Assembly (NCBI RefSeq): GCF_004339465.1
Contig: NZ_SMFY01000002.1
Span: 1,178,001-1,242,000 of the forward strand
Direction: 5' to 3'
Length of the DNA: 64,000 bases
Source of the DNA: Ancylobacter aquaticus
Lineage (GTDB): Bacteria; Pseudomonadota; Alphaproteobacteria; Rhizobiales; Xanthobacteraceae
Position numbers and translations under genes: made by a program. The notes under the pieces are model-generated. The model was not told where the DNA came from. It searched no databases and saw nothing but the letters and a program-made list of their open reading frames with translations. Positions within the stretch are counted from its first letter, which is position 1, and the number at the start of each line of letters is the position of its first letter. Shown here piece by piece: positions 8,979 through 18,533 of the stretch.

Positions 8979-9670
8979 GCCCGCCCGATCATCACGCGGA
9001 TGCGCCGGTCAACGACGCTCGCCAGCAGCAGCGACCCGAGCGCGAGCACCACGGAGACGAGCGTCAGCCGCAACGCCATGGCGTCGCCATCGGGCATGTG
9101 GGTGGCGCTGTAGATGGCGAGCGGGATGGTGCGGGTCTGGCCCTCGACATTGGAAACGAAGGTGATGGTGGCGCCGAACTCGCCCAATGCCGAGGCGATG
9201 GCCAGCAGCGCGCCGGACAGTATGCCCGGCAGCATCAGCGGCAGCGTCACCGAGAAAAACACGTCGAGCCTTGAGGCCCCGAGTGTGCGCGCCGCCGTCT
9301 CCAGCCCCCGGTCCACCGCCTCCAGCGCCAGGCGGATGGCGTTGACGGTGAGCGGAAAGCTCACCACGGCAGCGGCCACCGTCGCCCCCGCCGTGGTGAA
9401 AATCAGCTTGATGCCGAACCAGGCGTCGAGATACTGGCCGATGAAGCCGCGCCCACCGAGACTGAGCAGCAGCAGATAGCCCACCACCACCTTGGGCAGC
9501 ACGAGCGGAAGATAGACCAACCCGTCGAGCAGGCTTCGTCCGGGAAACCGCCCCCGCGCCAGCACCCACGCGGTCAGCACGGCGAACGGCAGGCTCCAGA
9601 ACGTCGCCCAGAACGCCACGCGCAGGCTGAGGGCGACGGCGGTCCATTCCTCGGGGGTGAGCATGTCCAT
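8975..9670 (-). CDS. modB: Molybdate ABC transporter, permease
   Basis: Inner-membrane permease of the molybdate importer, 231 residues with five or six hydrophobic segments. The EAA loop AARTLGASRLDVFFSVTLPL (near residues 130-150) contacts ModC. LAFALGEFG-type conservation appears as AIASALGEFGATITF. A palindromic repeat (9679-9777) separates it from modA and ends eight bases before its start, so its RBS region borders the repeat. Confidence 0.95.
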   Translation of the reverse strand: MDMLTPEEWTAVALSLRVAFWATFWSLPFAVLTAWVLARGRFPGRSLLDGLVYLPLVLPKVVVGYLLLLSLGGRGFIGQYLDAWFGIKLIFTTAGATVAAAVVSFPLTVNAIRLALEAVDRGLETAARTLGASRLDVFFSVTLPLMLPGILSGALLAIASALGEFGATITFVSNVEGQTRTIPLAIYSATHMPDGDAMALRLTLVSVVLALGSLLLASVVDRRIRVMIGRA

Positions 9671-9678
9671 CGAAAGAT

Positions 9679-9777
9679 CGTCATCCCGGCCGCAGGCGAA
9701 GCCGGAAAGCCGGGATCGCTCGACGATGATTGTGAACGCGATCCCGGATATGGCCCAGCGGCCGTTCCGGGATGACG
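9679..9777 (-). repeat. Dispersed palindrome family A, copy between modA and modB
   Basis: Begins CGTCATCCCGGCC and ends GGCCGTTCCGGGATGACG, with inner arms CCGGGATCGC and GCGATCCCGG. Other copies lie at 34162-34275, 35695-35790, 44268-44353 and (half) 49690-49727. The strand is arbitrary. Confidence 0.85.
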
Positions 9778-9802
9778 TATCGGCTGCCGTGGCAGGCGGC
9801 GC

Positions 9803-10609
9803 TCACTTCACCACGAAACCATATTTGGCATAAACCGCCTTCGCTTCCGGCCCGGTGAGGAAGTTGAAAAAGGCCCGCGTCGCCGTGTTGTCCTGGCCTT
9901 TGACGATCTCGAACGGGTATTCCACCGACGGGTGGCTGCCGGCCGGGAAGGTGGCGACGACCGTGACGTTCTTCGCAATCGCCGCATCGGTGGAATAGAC
10001 GATCCCCGCGAACGCCTCGCCGCGCTCCACCAGCGCCAGCGCGGCCCGTGCGCTCTCCGCGCCGACAATGCGGGGCCGCACCTTCTCCCACGCGCCAAGG
10101 CTGGTCAGCGCCGCCTTGGCATAGATGCCGGCCGGCACGCTGTCGGTAAGGCCGGTGGCGATGCGCCCGTCCGCGCCGAGGAAGGCCAGCCAGTCGAAAT
10201 TGGGATCGAGCGTTACCGCCTTCGCCGTGTCCGCCGGCATGATCAGCACGAGGCTGTTGCCGATCGGGGTGACGCGGGTGGCCTTCAGCGTCAGGTCCTT
10301 AGCTTCCGTGTAGTCCATCCATTTGGCGTCGGCCGAGGCGAAGATTGCCGCCGGCGCGCCGGCTTCCAACTGCCGGGCGAGCGCCGAGGAGGCGGCGAAG
10401 GAGAAGGCCACGTCGTTGCCGGTCTTCTCCTTGTAGAGCCTGCCGATGTCCTGGAAGGCGTTGGTCAGGCTTGCGGCCGCGAAGACGGTGGGGGTCTCCT
10501 GCGCCTGCACCGCGCCGGTGGCGAGCGGCCCGCCGGCAAGGGCGGCAAGGACGACCGCCGCCGGGAACGGGCGAAGAAACGAACGGAGGAACGAGCGGCG
10601 AGACGGCAT
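9803..10609 (-). CDS. modA: Molybdate ABC transporter, periplasmic binding protein
   Basis: Binds molybdate in the periplasm. The start at 10609 (MPSRRSFLRSFLR) gives an RR-containing signal peptide, cleaved near AVQAQE. The mature protein begins VFAAASLTNAFQDI and has FSFAASSALARQLEAGAPA, the oxyanion-binding segment of ModA, then SVPAGIYAKAAL and GIVYSTDA. The length of 268 is normal. The frame extends upstream through an AT-rich operator region that is unlikely to be coding. It is first gene of modABC. Confidence 0.94.
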   Translation of the reverse strand: MPSRRSFLRSFLRPFPAAVVLAALAGGPLATGAVQAQETPTVFAAASLTNAFQDIGRLYKEKTGNDVAFSFAASSALARQLEAGAPAAIFASADAKWMDYTEAKDLTLKATRVTPIGNSLVLIMPADTAKAVTLDPNFDWLAFLGADGRIATGLTDSVPAGIYAKAALTSLGAWEKVRPRIVGAESARAALALVERGEAFAGIVYSTDAAIAKNVTVVATFPAGSHPSVEYPFEIVKGQDNTATRAFFNFLTGPEAKAVYAKYGFVVK

Positions 10610-10636
10610 GAGGAGACCTGCGAACCTATATCCGAA

Positions 10637-10664
10637 CATATACATGTATCTCACCATATACATG
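10637..10664 (-). promoter_or_regulatory. Candidate ModE operator upstream of modA
   Basis: CATATACATG occurs twice on the plus strand (10637-10646 and 10655-10664), 18 bp apart. A perfect CATGTA/TACATG inverted pair with a 10-nt spacer (10643-10648 and 10659-10664) lies inside. The AT-rich patch in GC-rich DNA, 28-55 bases before modA, resembles TATATA-type Mo-boxes. Assignment to ModE is inferred from its place. Confidence 0.5.
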
Positions 10665-10783
10665 ATCGAACGCAGGTTTCCAGCGCCAATGCGCGCGAGC
10701 GCACGAACTCCGCCACGGCGGAGCGCGACATCGTCTGGAAAAGGAAAGCACCGGAACGGGCGGCGTCCACGCGCCGCGCCGTA

Positions 10784-11023
10784 TCAGTCGATCATGCCGG
10801 TATGGCGGGCCGTGGCGGCAGCCACCAACTCGGCGGCACTCAGAAGTTCGAGGGCCGGAACATCACCGTCGCGCCCGAAGGTAATCTGCGGACCGCGACG
10901 CACAATGCGGCGGCCGCTGCCGTCCTCAACCAGGGCGAATTCGTAGATGTGGTGGGCGAAGCGGTGCATCACCCGCACCGTGGATGGCGAAAGAGTGACG
11001 ACGTCGAAATCGGCTTGCGGCAT
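10784..11023 (-). CDS. Hypothetical 79-residue protein
   Basis: Starts MPQADFDVVTLSPSTVRVMHRF behind a strong SD (AGGGAGGGG about seven bases upstream). It is soluble and mixed alpha/beta by eye, with no Cys pair, TM segment or known motif. I do not recognise it. The frame remains open upstream, but that part looks non-coding. It is divergent from the Pro-rich membrane gene at 11265. Confidence 0.6.
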   Translation of the reverse strand: MPQADFDVVTLSPSTVRVMHRFAHHIYEFALVEDGSGRRIVRRGPQITFGRDGDVPALELLSAAELVAAATARHTGMID

Positions 11024-11119
11024 GGTCTTCCCCTCCCTTCGCGCCGTCTTTGCGACGGACATGGCGACCGTGTGGACGCAATGCGCTTGCTGGCACCGCG
11101 CCTGCGACGGAATGGCCCC

Positions 11120-11144
11120 GGAACTTTCGTCTAATCGCGACGTT
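11120..11144 (+). promoter_or_regulatory. Candidate EcfG general-stress promoter
   Basis: GGAAC (11120-11124), 16 nt, CGTT (11141-11144) exactly matches the alphaproteobacterial EcfG consensus. It points at the gene starting at 11265, giving a leader of roughly 115 nt. Confidence 0.55.
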
Positions 11145-11264
11145 GCCACAACGGTAAATCCGCAGGGCGCGCCATTTTGCTGCGTCCACACCAACGGGCC
11201 GGCGGCCTCCTGTGGATTCCCCCAACGGACTTGCCCGCGGGCACCAAGCCGGAGACGCGCTTCA

Positions 11265-11564
11265 ATGAGCCGCACTATGATGCTGATCGTGGCAGCGATC
11301 GTTCTTGTGATCGCCGCCTATGCCGCCGTCCAGTACTCGGGACGGACGACCCCGCAGCCGACGGAAAATCCCACCCCGCCCGCCGCGAGCCCGACGGTTC
11401 CCCCAGCGGCCGATCCCATTACCCCGCCCCCGCCGGCACCTGAAGTGACGATGCCGCCGGCCAATGACCCGGCCGTCCAGCCGAGCACCCCGGCCGAGCC
11501 CGCGCCTGTTACCCCGGCACCTGCCGATCCGGCGCCCGCGACTCCGGCGCCGACCACGCCGTAA
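11265..11564 (+). CDS. Membrane-anchored Pro-rich protein (hypothetical)
   Basis: A 99-residue protein with an N-terminal helix (MMLIVAAIVLVIAAYAAVQY), then about 75 residues made almost only of Pro, Ala, Thr, Val and Glu. The long PAP/PTP-type tail probably spans the periplasm as an unfolded linker. No domain is recognisable. The start at 11265 has GGAGA nine bases upstream. The candidate EcfG promoter at 11120 suggests stress control. It converges with glgX-malQ with only four bases between the stops. Confidence 0.65.
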   Translation: MSRTMMLIVAAIVLVIAAYAAVQYSGRTTPQPTENPTPPAASPTVPPAADPITPPPPAPEVTMPPANDPAVQPSTPAEPAPVTPAPADPAPATPAPTTP

Positions 11565-11568
11565 GCCG

Positions 11569-14500
11569 TTACGGCTCCCCGCCGCGCTCGCCCGCCATGG
11601 CGGCGAGCGCGGTCTTGGCGCGCGGGCTATCCATCACCGCATCGAGCGGAAGCGATAGCCGGCGCCGCCAGTTCGGCCGCTCCTTGTCCGTGCCGGGAAG
11701 GTTCACCGCCACCGTCTCGCCGGCCAGATCGTCGAGCTGCGCCAGCGCCAGCCCGGCATGGGTGCGGGCAACGAAGGCATGGATTGCCCCCAGCAGAGCA
11801 TCGTCCAGCGGCGCATCGACCGCCGGCAGCGCGGTGATCAGTTCTTCCTTCAGCAGCGCCGTGCAGATATGCCCGCGCTCGGCCGCGCGCTCCACCAGCC
11901 CTGCCGCATAGGCGTCCGCGTCCAACAGTCCGAGCGCATGGCGTTCATCGAGGTCCGCGCCCTCCCACCACCCCGCCAGCGTGGGCAGGTCATGGGTGGA
12001 GACGCAGGCCGCCGCCAGTGCCGGGTAGTCCTGCGGTGGCGTGAACACCCCGGCCTTCTGCTCGAACCACAGCACGCGATAGGACAGCATGCGCTCGGCG
12101 TTGAGCTGGTCGCGCATGCCGAAGGGCACGGTGCCGAGATCCTCGCCGACGACGAGGCACTTCGCCCGCGTGCTTTCCAGCGCCACCTGCGCGGCCAGCG
12201 CCTCGAAAGGCATGGCGAGATAAGCGCCTTCCGACCCGCGCGCGCCATCGGGGATGAGGAACAGCCGGCGCAGCCCCATCACATGGTCGATCCTCAGCGC
12301 GCCGGCATGGCGCATATTGGCCTCGACCAGCCCGGCATAACGGCCATAGCCGTCGCGCTGCAGCGCCAGCGGGTCGAAAGGCGGCAGGCACCAGTTCTGC
12401 CCTTCCGGCCCCAGCGGGTCGGGCGGCGCGCCGATGGTGACGCCCGCCATCAGCATGTCCGCATCGGCCCAGGCCTCGGCCCCATCAGGCGCGGTGCCCA
12501 CGGCGAGGTCGCGGTAGAGGCCGAGTGACAAACCCGCCGCTCGCGACCGCTCCGCCGCGCTGGCCAGTTGGCGGTCGGCGATCCATTGCTGCCAGAGCGC
12601 GAAGCGGAACGCCTGCGAATGGGCGCTGCCGAACGCCTCGACCGCCGCACTACCGGCGAGGCTCAGGCCGTCCGGCCAGTCGCGCCAGGACGTACCCGGG
12701 TAGGCGCCGGCAATGGCCTGAAACAAGGCGAAGCGTCGCAGCGCCGCGCCGCCCTCGGCGACGAAGCGGTCGAAATCCGCGTCGGGCTGTCGCTCGAAGG
12801 CGGCGAAAGCGATCCTGAGTGCCGCCTGCTTGGCCGCCCAGACGCCCTGATAGTCCACCGCGTGCCTGGCGGCGACGCCCGCAAATCCGGCGAGGTCGGC
12901 GCCCAACACGGCGACGTCGATATAGATCGGGTCGAGAAATCGCCGGTCGGACGGCGAATAGGGGCTGGCCCGCTCCCGGTCGTCGGGGAACAGCGCGTGC
13001 AGCGGGTTGAGACCGACCGTGCGCACGCCCGCCTGCGCCGCCCGCACCGCAAGCTCGCCCAGCGCGGTGAAATCGCCGATGCCCTGGTCGGCCTCGCCCC
13101 GCCGGAGCGTGTAGAGATGCGTGCCGATGCCGGACAGGCGCCGCCCGCCCTCCAGTTCCGGCGGCAGGTAGCAGGCTGGCGGGGCGACAGTGAGCCGGCA
13201 TTCGGCCGCGCCGAGCCGCAGCACATGCCGCCCCAGCGGCAGTTCCGGCAGGGTGATCGCGCGCACCAGCGCCAGCCGGCCGTCCGGTCGCTCGACGCTC
13301 CGGCGCGTACCATCCTCCGGTCGCACGGGGAAGTCGATCTCCTGCCCATCCTCCAGCCGAAGATGGAGGTCGAGCCGGCGCGGCGCCTGCGCCGCCTCGC
13401 CCGCCAGCATCAGCAGCGGCGCCACGCCTTCGCGCAGAACGGCGGCAAAGGGAATGTCGCGGTCGAAATGCTGTGCGGAAAGTAGGGCGAGGCTGTCGCA
13501 CGCCTCGCCATGGGTACCGGCCGGCAGCCGCAGCGCGGCGAGCAGCGCCCGCTTGGTATCGTCACCCACCTTCTGCGGCGTGCCGTCCGCCGCGAACCAC
13601 TTGGCGTCAATACCGGCCGCGGTGGAGAGCTTTGCCAGCAGATCGGAATCGGCCACGCGGCGCGGCGCCGTCGGCAGTGCGTCTTCCGTGAGGATCAGCA
13701 CCGCGCGCGGCGCCACCTCGCACCCCTCCTCCGCCGTCTCTTCCGCCTGCCTGTCGGGCTGTGCCGTATCGGCCGCCACCCGCCACACAAAGCCGTCGCG
13801 CGGCACCGGCAAGGCAATCGCCTGCACGCTGTCGGACGCGTTGAGCGCAACCGCGACTCGGTCGGCGGCCTCGCCACCGGCCTCCGGCGCATAAAACACC
13901 GCCACCAATGCGCGCGTGCTGCCGTCGTTCCAGCGCACCGTGCCCCCAGTGGGGTCGCGCCAGTCGACATCGGCGATGCCGCTGCCATCGACCGGCCGCC
14001 CGGTCAGCGGTGCCTCGCCGCGCAGGGCGCGATGAGCGAGCCGCAGCTTGACGAGGCGCGCGGTGAAGTCGGCCAGCGCGGCATCGGTCTTCGACCAGTC
14101 GAGCCAGGTCAGTTCGTTGTCCTGCGCATAGGCGTTGTTATTGCCGGCCTGCGAGCGCCCGCACTCGTCGCCCATGGTCAGCATCGGCGTGCCGCGCGCC
14201 ACCAGCAGCGTCGCCAGCAGGGCCCGCACATCGCCGCGCCGGGCGGCGTTGACGGCGGCATCGTCGGTCCAGCCCTCGACGCCGTGGTTCCAGCTCACAT
14301 TGTTGTCGGTGCCGTCGCGGTTGTGCTCACTATTGGCCTCGTTGCGCTTGTCGGCGAAGGCGACGAGGTCGGCCAGGGTGAAGCCGTCATGGGCGGTGAC
14401 GAAATTGATGCCACGCGAGAGCGGGCGGTGGCGCCCGGCGAAGATGTCGGAGGAACCCGCCAGCCGCGTCGCCAGCTCGCCCGCCACGCCTTGATCGCCG

Positions 14501-15744
14501 CGCCAGAAATGCCGAGCCGTGTCGCGGAAACGGTCGTTCCACTCGCCCCAGCCGGGCGGAAAATGCCCGACCTGATAGCCGCCCGGCCCGATGTCCCAGG
14601 GCTCGGCGATCAGCGCGAGGTCGCGCAGCTGCGGGTCCTGCTGCATGGCGGCGAGAAACGGCGCCTCGGGGTCGAAACCCTCCGGCCGTCGTCCCAGCGT
14701 GGCAGCGAGGTCAAAGCGGAAGCCATCCAGCCCGCAGGCCGCCCAGCGCCGCAGCGCGTCCATGCCCAGCCGCAGCACCGGCGCCCGCTCAAGTGCCAGC
14801 GTGTTGCCGGTGCCGGCATCATTGATGAGACGCGAGGGGTCGTCGCTCGCGTGGCGGTAATAGGTGGCGTTGTCGAGCCCGCGCAGGCTCAGCGTCGGAC
14901 CCAGCGCGTCGCTCTCGCCGGAATGGTTCAGCACCACATCGAGCACGACGGAAATCCCCGCCGCGTGAAGCGTGGCGATGGTGCGGGAAATCTCCTCGAA
15001 GCCGCCCGGGGCAAGGCGCGGATCGGGGGCACCGAACAGCACGGGGTTATAGCCCCAGTAATTGGTGAGCCCCAGCGGCGGCAGATGGCGCTCGTCGATC
15101 CACGCCATGCACGGCATGAGTTCGACGGTGGTGACGCCGAGCCGCACCAGATGGTCCAGCGCTGCCGGCTGCGCCAACGCTGCGAAAGTGCCGCGCATCG
15201 CGGCAGGAATGGCGTCATGGCGCATGGTAAAGCCGCGCACATGCAGTTCGTACAGCACCTGCCGGTCCCAGCGGAAGGGCGGCCGCGACACTGCCACAGC
15301 GCCCGCTTCCGGCATCACGATCGCGGGCGGCACAACAGCTTTGGGCATGGCAAAGGCGCTGTCGGTCTCGTCCCGCTCCGCCCCGCTGGCGCGGGTGTCG
15401 AACATTGCGGCATCGAGCCGGAACGGCCGGTCGAGCCGGCTCGCATAGGGGTCGACCAGCAGCTTGGCAGGGTTGAACCGATGCCCTTCCTGCGGCGCCC
15501 ACGGCCCGGCCGCCCGCAGGCCGTAGCGGGCGCCGGCCGGCACGCCGGCGATATGGCCGTGAAACACATCCCCCGTGCGCTCCGGCAGCACGAGGCGGGC
15601 GATCTCCGCTTCGCCCGCCGGGTCGAACAGGCAGAATTCGATGCGGGTGGCATTGGCTGAAAACACCGCCACATTGACGCCGCGCGCATCGGCGGCGACG
15701 CCGAGCGGTTCCGGGCTTCCGGCCGAGACGGTGACGTCGCTCAC
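11569..15744 (-). CDS. glgX-malQ: Fused glycogen debranching enzyme GlgX and 4-alpha-glucanotransferase MalQ
   Basis: One frame of 1391 codons holds two enzymes. The first half (to about residue 690) is GlgX of GH13: an N-terminal CBM48-like domain, then [12 protein letters not shown] (nucleophile Asp), IAEPWDIG (acid Glu) and FVTAHDGF (His-Asp). The second half is MalQ of GH77: [10 protein letters not shown] (nucleophile), [10 protein letters not shown] (acid Glu) and [14 protein letters not shown]. All catalytic residues are present, so both halves should work: debranching of glycogen, then disproportionation of the released maltodextrin. The GTG start at 15744 overlaps the glgA stop (GTGA); an upstream extension would lie inside glgA. 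Confidence 0.92.
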   Translation of the reverse strand: MSDVTVSAGSPEPLGVAADARGVNVAVFSANATRIEFCLFDPAGEAEIARLVLPERTGDVFHGHIAGVPAGARYGLRAAGPWAPQEGHRFNPAKLLVDPYASRLDRPFRLDAAMFDTRASGAERDETDSAFAMPKAVVPPAIVMPEAGAVAVSRPPFRWDRQVLYELHVRGFTMRHDAIPAAMRGTFAALAQPAALDHLVRLGVTTVELMPCMAWIDERHLPPLGLTNYWGYNPVLFGAPDPRLAPGGFEEISRTIATLHAAGISVVLDVVLNHSGESDALGPTLSLRGLDNATYYRHASDDPSRLINDAGTGNTLALERAPVLRLGMDALRRWAACGLDGFRFDLAATLGRRPEGFDPEAPFLAAMQQDPQLRDLALIAEPWDIGPGGYQVGHFPPGWGEWNDRFRDTARHFWRGDQGVAGELATRLAGSSDIFAGRHRPLSRGINFVTAHDGFTLADLVAFADKRNEANSEHNRDGTDNNVSWNHGVEGWTDDAAVNAARRGDVRALLATLLVARGTPMLTMGDECGRSQAGNNNAYAQDNELTWLDWSKTDAALADFTARLVKLRLAHRALRGEAPLTGRPVDGSGIADVDWRDPTGGTVRWNDGSTRALVAVFYAPEAGGEAADRVAVALNASDSVQAIALPVPRDGFVWRVAADTAQPDRQAEETAEEGCEVAPRAVLILTEDALPTAPRRVADSDLLAKLSTAAGIDAKWFAADGTPQKVGDDTKRALLAALRLPAGTHGEACDSLALLSAQHFDRDIPFAAVLREGVAPLLMLAGEAAQAPRRLDLHLRLEDGQEIDFPVRPEDGTRRSVERPDGRLALVRAITLPELPLGRHVLRLGAAECRLTVAPPACYLPPELEGGRRLSGIGTHLYTLRRGEADQGIGDFTALGELAVRAAQAGVRTVGLNPLHALFPDDRERASPYSPSDRRFLDPIYIDVAVLGADLAGFAGVAARHAVDYQGVWAAKQAALRIAFAAFERQPDADFDRFVAEGGAALRRFALFQAIAGAYPGTSWRDWPDGLSLAGSAAVEAFGSAHSQAFRFALWQQWIADRQLASAAERSRAAGLSLGLYRDLAVGTAPDGAEAWADADMLMAGVTIGAPPDPLGPEGQNWCLPPFDPLALQRDGYGRYAGLVEANMRHAGALRIDHVMGLRRLFLIPDGARGSEGAYLAMPFEALAAQVALESTRAKCLVVGEDLGTVPFGMRDQLNAERMLSYRVLWFEQKAGVFTPPQDYPALAAACVSTHDLPTLAGWWEGADLDERHALGLLDADAYAAGLVERAAERGHICTALLKEELITALPAVDAPLDDALLGAIHAFVARTHAGLALAQLDDLAGETVAVNLPGTDKERPNWRRRLSLPLDAVMDSPRAKTALAAMAGERGGEP

Positions 15745-17198
15745 CCCGCCCGCTCCGCCGCCAGCGCCCGGAACAGCGTGTCGTACTGGCGCGCCGCGCG
15801 TTTCCAGGAAACGTCGGTCGCCATGGCGTTGCGCTGCAGCTTCTGCCACAGCGCCGGGTCGCCCCACAGGCCTGCGGCTCGCTTGAGCGCCATCTGCAAG
15901 GCCGGCGTGGTGACGGGCGCGAACTGGATGCCGGTGCCGACCCCCGCCGAGCGCGCCATCTCATTGACATCGATCACCGTATCGGCGAGCCCGCCGACCC
16001 GCGCCACCAGCGGCAGCGCGCCATAGCGCAGCGCGGAGAGCTGGGTGAGGCCGCAGGGCTCGAAGCGCGAGGGTACGATCAGCATGTCCGCCCCGGCCTG
16101 AATGCGGTGGGCGACGCCCTCGTCATAGCCGAGTTGCACGCCGATGCGGCCGGGATGGACATGCGCCGCACCGGCGAAACGCCCGGCCAGATCCGCGTCG
16201 CCCGCCCCGAGCAGCACGAGCTGCGCACCGAGGCCGAGCAGCGTGTCGAGGCTCTCCGCCAGCAGGTCCAGCCCCTTCTGCCAGGACAGGCGGCTGACCA
16301 CGCCGAACAGCAGCGCGCCGGGGTCCGGGTCGAGCCCGAACGCCTCCTTCAGCGCCACCTTGTTGGCCGCGCGCGCCTTCAGCGACTTCGCATCGAAGGG
16401 TTTGGCGATCAGCGTATCGGTGGCTGGGTTCCACCCCGAATCGTCAAGGCCGTTGAGGATGCCGGTGAGCAGATGGCTTCGCGCGTTGAGCAGCCCATCA
16501 AGCCCCATGCCGGCCTCTGGCAGCAGGATTTCGCCGGCATAGCCCGGGGAAACCGTGGTGATGCGGTCGGCCAGCTGGAGCCCGGCCTTGAGGTAGCCGA
16601 CCATGCCGTAATACTCGACCCCGTGCAGGCCGAAGGCGTGGGGCGGCAGGCCGAGCATGCCGAACTCGTGGGCGGGGAACTGCCCCTGAAAGGCGATGTT
16701 GTGGATCGTCATGACTGTGCCGGGCCGCCGTGTGCCGGCATAGTAGAGATAGGCCGGGGCGAGGCCTGCCTGCCAGTCATGGGCGTGCACGATATCGGGC
16801 ACGAAGCCCGGCACCAGCCCGAGCCCGATGCCGGACGCCACCGCGCCCAATGCCGCGAAGCGCCGCGCATTGTCGTCCCAGTCGAGCCCGTCGGGGCCCA
16901 TATAGGGTCCGCCGGGCCGGTCATAGAGATGGGGTGCGTCGATCACGAACAGGTCGAGGCCGCCGGCGCGCCCGTCGATCAGTGTCGCCGGCCCGCCGAA
17001 CAGGTCGTCGAAGCGATGCACCGCCTCGCGCGTGCCGAGCGACGCCAGCACCATGGGATAGCCGGGAATGAGGGTGCGCGTTTCCACCCCATGGTGCCCC
17101 AGCGCGGCCGGCAGGGCGCCGGCCACATCGGCGAGGCCGCCGGTCTTCACCAGCGGAAAGACTTCCGAGACGACGGAAAGAACCTTGAACGATGCCAC
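15741..17198 (-). CDS. glgA: Glycogen synthase (ADP-glucose type)
   Basis: GT5 glycogen synthase, which adds glucose from ADP-glucose to glycogen. The 485-residue length is standard. The N-terminus has [22 protein letters not shown], the ADP-glucose-binding KTGGL motif. Near residue 375, [17 protein letters not shown] is the family signature, and VGGLADTV follows. The start is GTG at 17198. It follows glgC by 51 bases and is translationally coupled to glgX-malQ. Confidence 0.96.
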   Translation of the reverse strand: MASFKVLSVVSEVFPLVKTGGLADVAGALPAALGHHGVETRTLIPGYPMVLASLGTREAVHRFDDLFGGPATLIDGRAGGLDLFVIDAPHLYDRPGGPYMGPDGLDWDDNARRFAALGAVASGIGLGLVPGFVPDIVHAHDWQAGLAPAYLYYAGTRRPGTVMTIHNIAFQGQFPAHEFGMLGLPPHAFGLHGVEYYGMVGYLKAGLQLADRITTVSPGYAGEILLPEAGMGLDGLLNARSHLLTGILNGLDDSGWNPATDTLIAKPFDAKSLKARAANKVALKEAFGLDPDPGALLFGVVSRLSWQKGLDLLAESLDTLLGLGAQLVLLGAGDADLAGRFAGAAHVHPGRIGVQLGYDEGVAHRIQAGADMLIVPSRFEPCGLTQLSALRYGALPLVARVGGLADTVIDVNEMARSAGVGTGIQFAPVTTPALQMALKRAAGLWGDPALWQKLQRNAMATDVSWKRAARQYDTLFRALAAERAG

Positions 17199-17249
17199 GC
17201 CCGATCCCGAATCCTGAAATGAAATGAGCGGACGACGACCGTCCGCGCC

Positions 17250-18518
17250 TTACAGCGCCAGCTTGTCGATCATCGTCTGGGTGATGAGGCAGATGCCCTT
17301 TTCCGTCCGCCGGAAGCGCTTGGCGTCCAGCTCCGGGTCCTCGCCGACGACGAGCCCATCGGGGATGCGGACATGCGAATCGATCACCACGTTCTTCAAC
17401 CGGGCCGAGCGGCCGATCTCGACGTAAGGCAGAATCACGCCGTTCTCGATAGCCCCGTAGGAGTTGATCCGCACGCCGGTGAACAGCAGCGCCCGGCGCA
17501 GCGAGGAGCCGGAGATGATGCAGCCGCCCGAAACCAGCGAGGAGGTCGCCAGACCACGCCGCCCCTCGTCATCATGCACAAACTTGGCCGGCGGTGTGAT
17601 CTCGGCATAGGTCCAGATCGGCCAGTCGCGATCGTAGAGGTCGAGCTCGGGAACCACGCCGGTGAGGTCGATATTGGCCTCCCAATAGGCGTCCACCGTT
17701 CCCACATCCCGCCAATAGGGCGCCGTCTCCTGGTCGGAGCGCACGCAGGAGCGCGAGAAATGATGCGCCGAGGCGGTGCCGTTCTTGACGATGTAGGGAA
17801 TGATGTCCTTGCCGAAATCATGCGTCGACAGCGGGTCGGCGGCATCGCGGCGCAGCTGGTCGATCAGGAACTTGGTCTCGAAGACATAGATGCCCATCGA
17901 GGCCAGCGCCTTGTCCGGCCGGCCGGGCATCGCCGGCGGGTCCTTCGGCTTTTCCAGGAAGGAGATGATGCGGTCCTTCTCGTCGACATGCATGACGCCG
18001 AAGGCGCTCGCCTCCTCCCGCGCCACTTCCAGGCAGCCCACCGTCACGTCGGCGCCCGTGTCGACATGCTGCTGGAGCATGATCTCGTAATCCTGCTTGT
18101 ACACATGGTCGCCGGCCAGGATGATGATGTGGCGGGTGTCATAGGCCTCGATGATGTCGAGGTTCTGATACACCGCGTCAGCCGTCCCCAGATACCACAT
18201 GGTTTCCGAGACGCGCTGGCTGGCCGGCAGCACGTCGAAGCTCTCATTGCGCTCGTGGCGTAGGAAGTTCCACCCGCGCTGCATGTGCCGGATCAGGCTG
18301 TGCGCCTGATACTGGGTGGCGACGCCGATGCGGCGGATGCCGGAATTGATGGCGTTGGAAAGCGTGAAGTCGATGATCCGCGACTTGCCGCCGAAATAGA
18401 CCGCCGGCTTGGCGCGCCGGTCGGTCAACTCCATCAGGCGGCTGCCACGGCCACCGGCGAGAACATACGCCATCGCGGAGCGGGCCAGTGGTGCGTTCGG
18501 TAGGGTCGGCCGTGCCAT
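17250..18518 (-). CDS. glgC: Glucose-1-phosphate adenylyltransferase
   Basis: Makes ADP-glucose from glucose-1-phosphate and ATP, the committed step of glycogen synthesis. [35 protein letters not shown]-type N-terminal substrate motifs lie at residues 13-50, [13 protein letters not shown] near 155, and FLEKPKDPP near 200. A left-handed beta-helix C-terminus ([15 protein letters not shown]) follows. The length of 422 is normal. It is third in the operon, 15 bases after glgB. Confidence 0.96.
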   Translation of the reverse strand: MARPTLPNAPLARSAMAYVLAGGRGSRLMELTDRRAKPAVYFGGKSRIIDFTLSNAINSGIRRIGVATQYQAHSLIRHMQRGWNFLRHERNESFDVLPASQRVSETMWYLGTADAVYQNLDIIEAYDTRHIIILAGDHVYKQDYEIMLQQHVDTGADVTVGCLEVAREEASAFGVMHVDEKDRIISFLEKPKDPPAMPGRPDKALASMGIYVFETKFLIDQLRRDAADPLSTHDFGKDIIPYIVKNGTASAHHFSRSCVRSDQETAPYWRDVGTVDAYWEANIDLTGVVPELDLYDRDWPIWTYAEITPPAKFVHDDEGRRGLATSSLVSGGCIISGSSLRRALLFTGVRINSYGAIENGVILPYVEIGRSARLKNVVIDSHVRIPDGLVVGEDPELDAKRFRRTEKGICLITQTMIDKLAL

Positions 18519-18533
18519 GTCGCGTCGTCTCCC

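Noticed and set aside
9932-11134. 400-codon plus frame across modA and its operator
   Set aside because: It overlaps a well-supported ModA and the AT-rich control region and has no domain.
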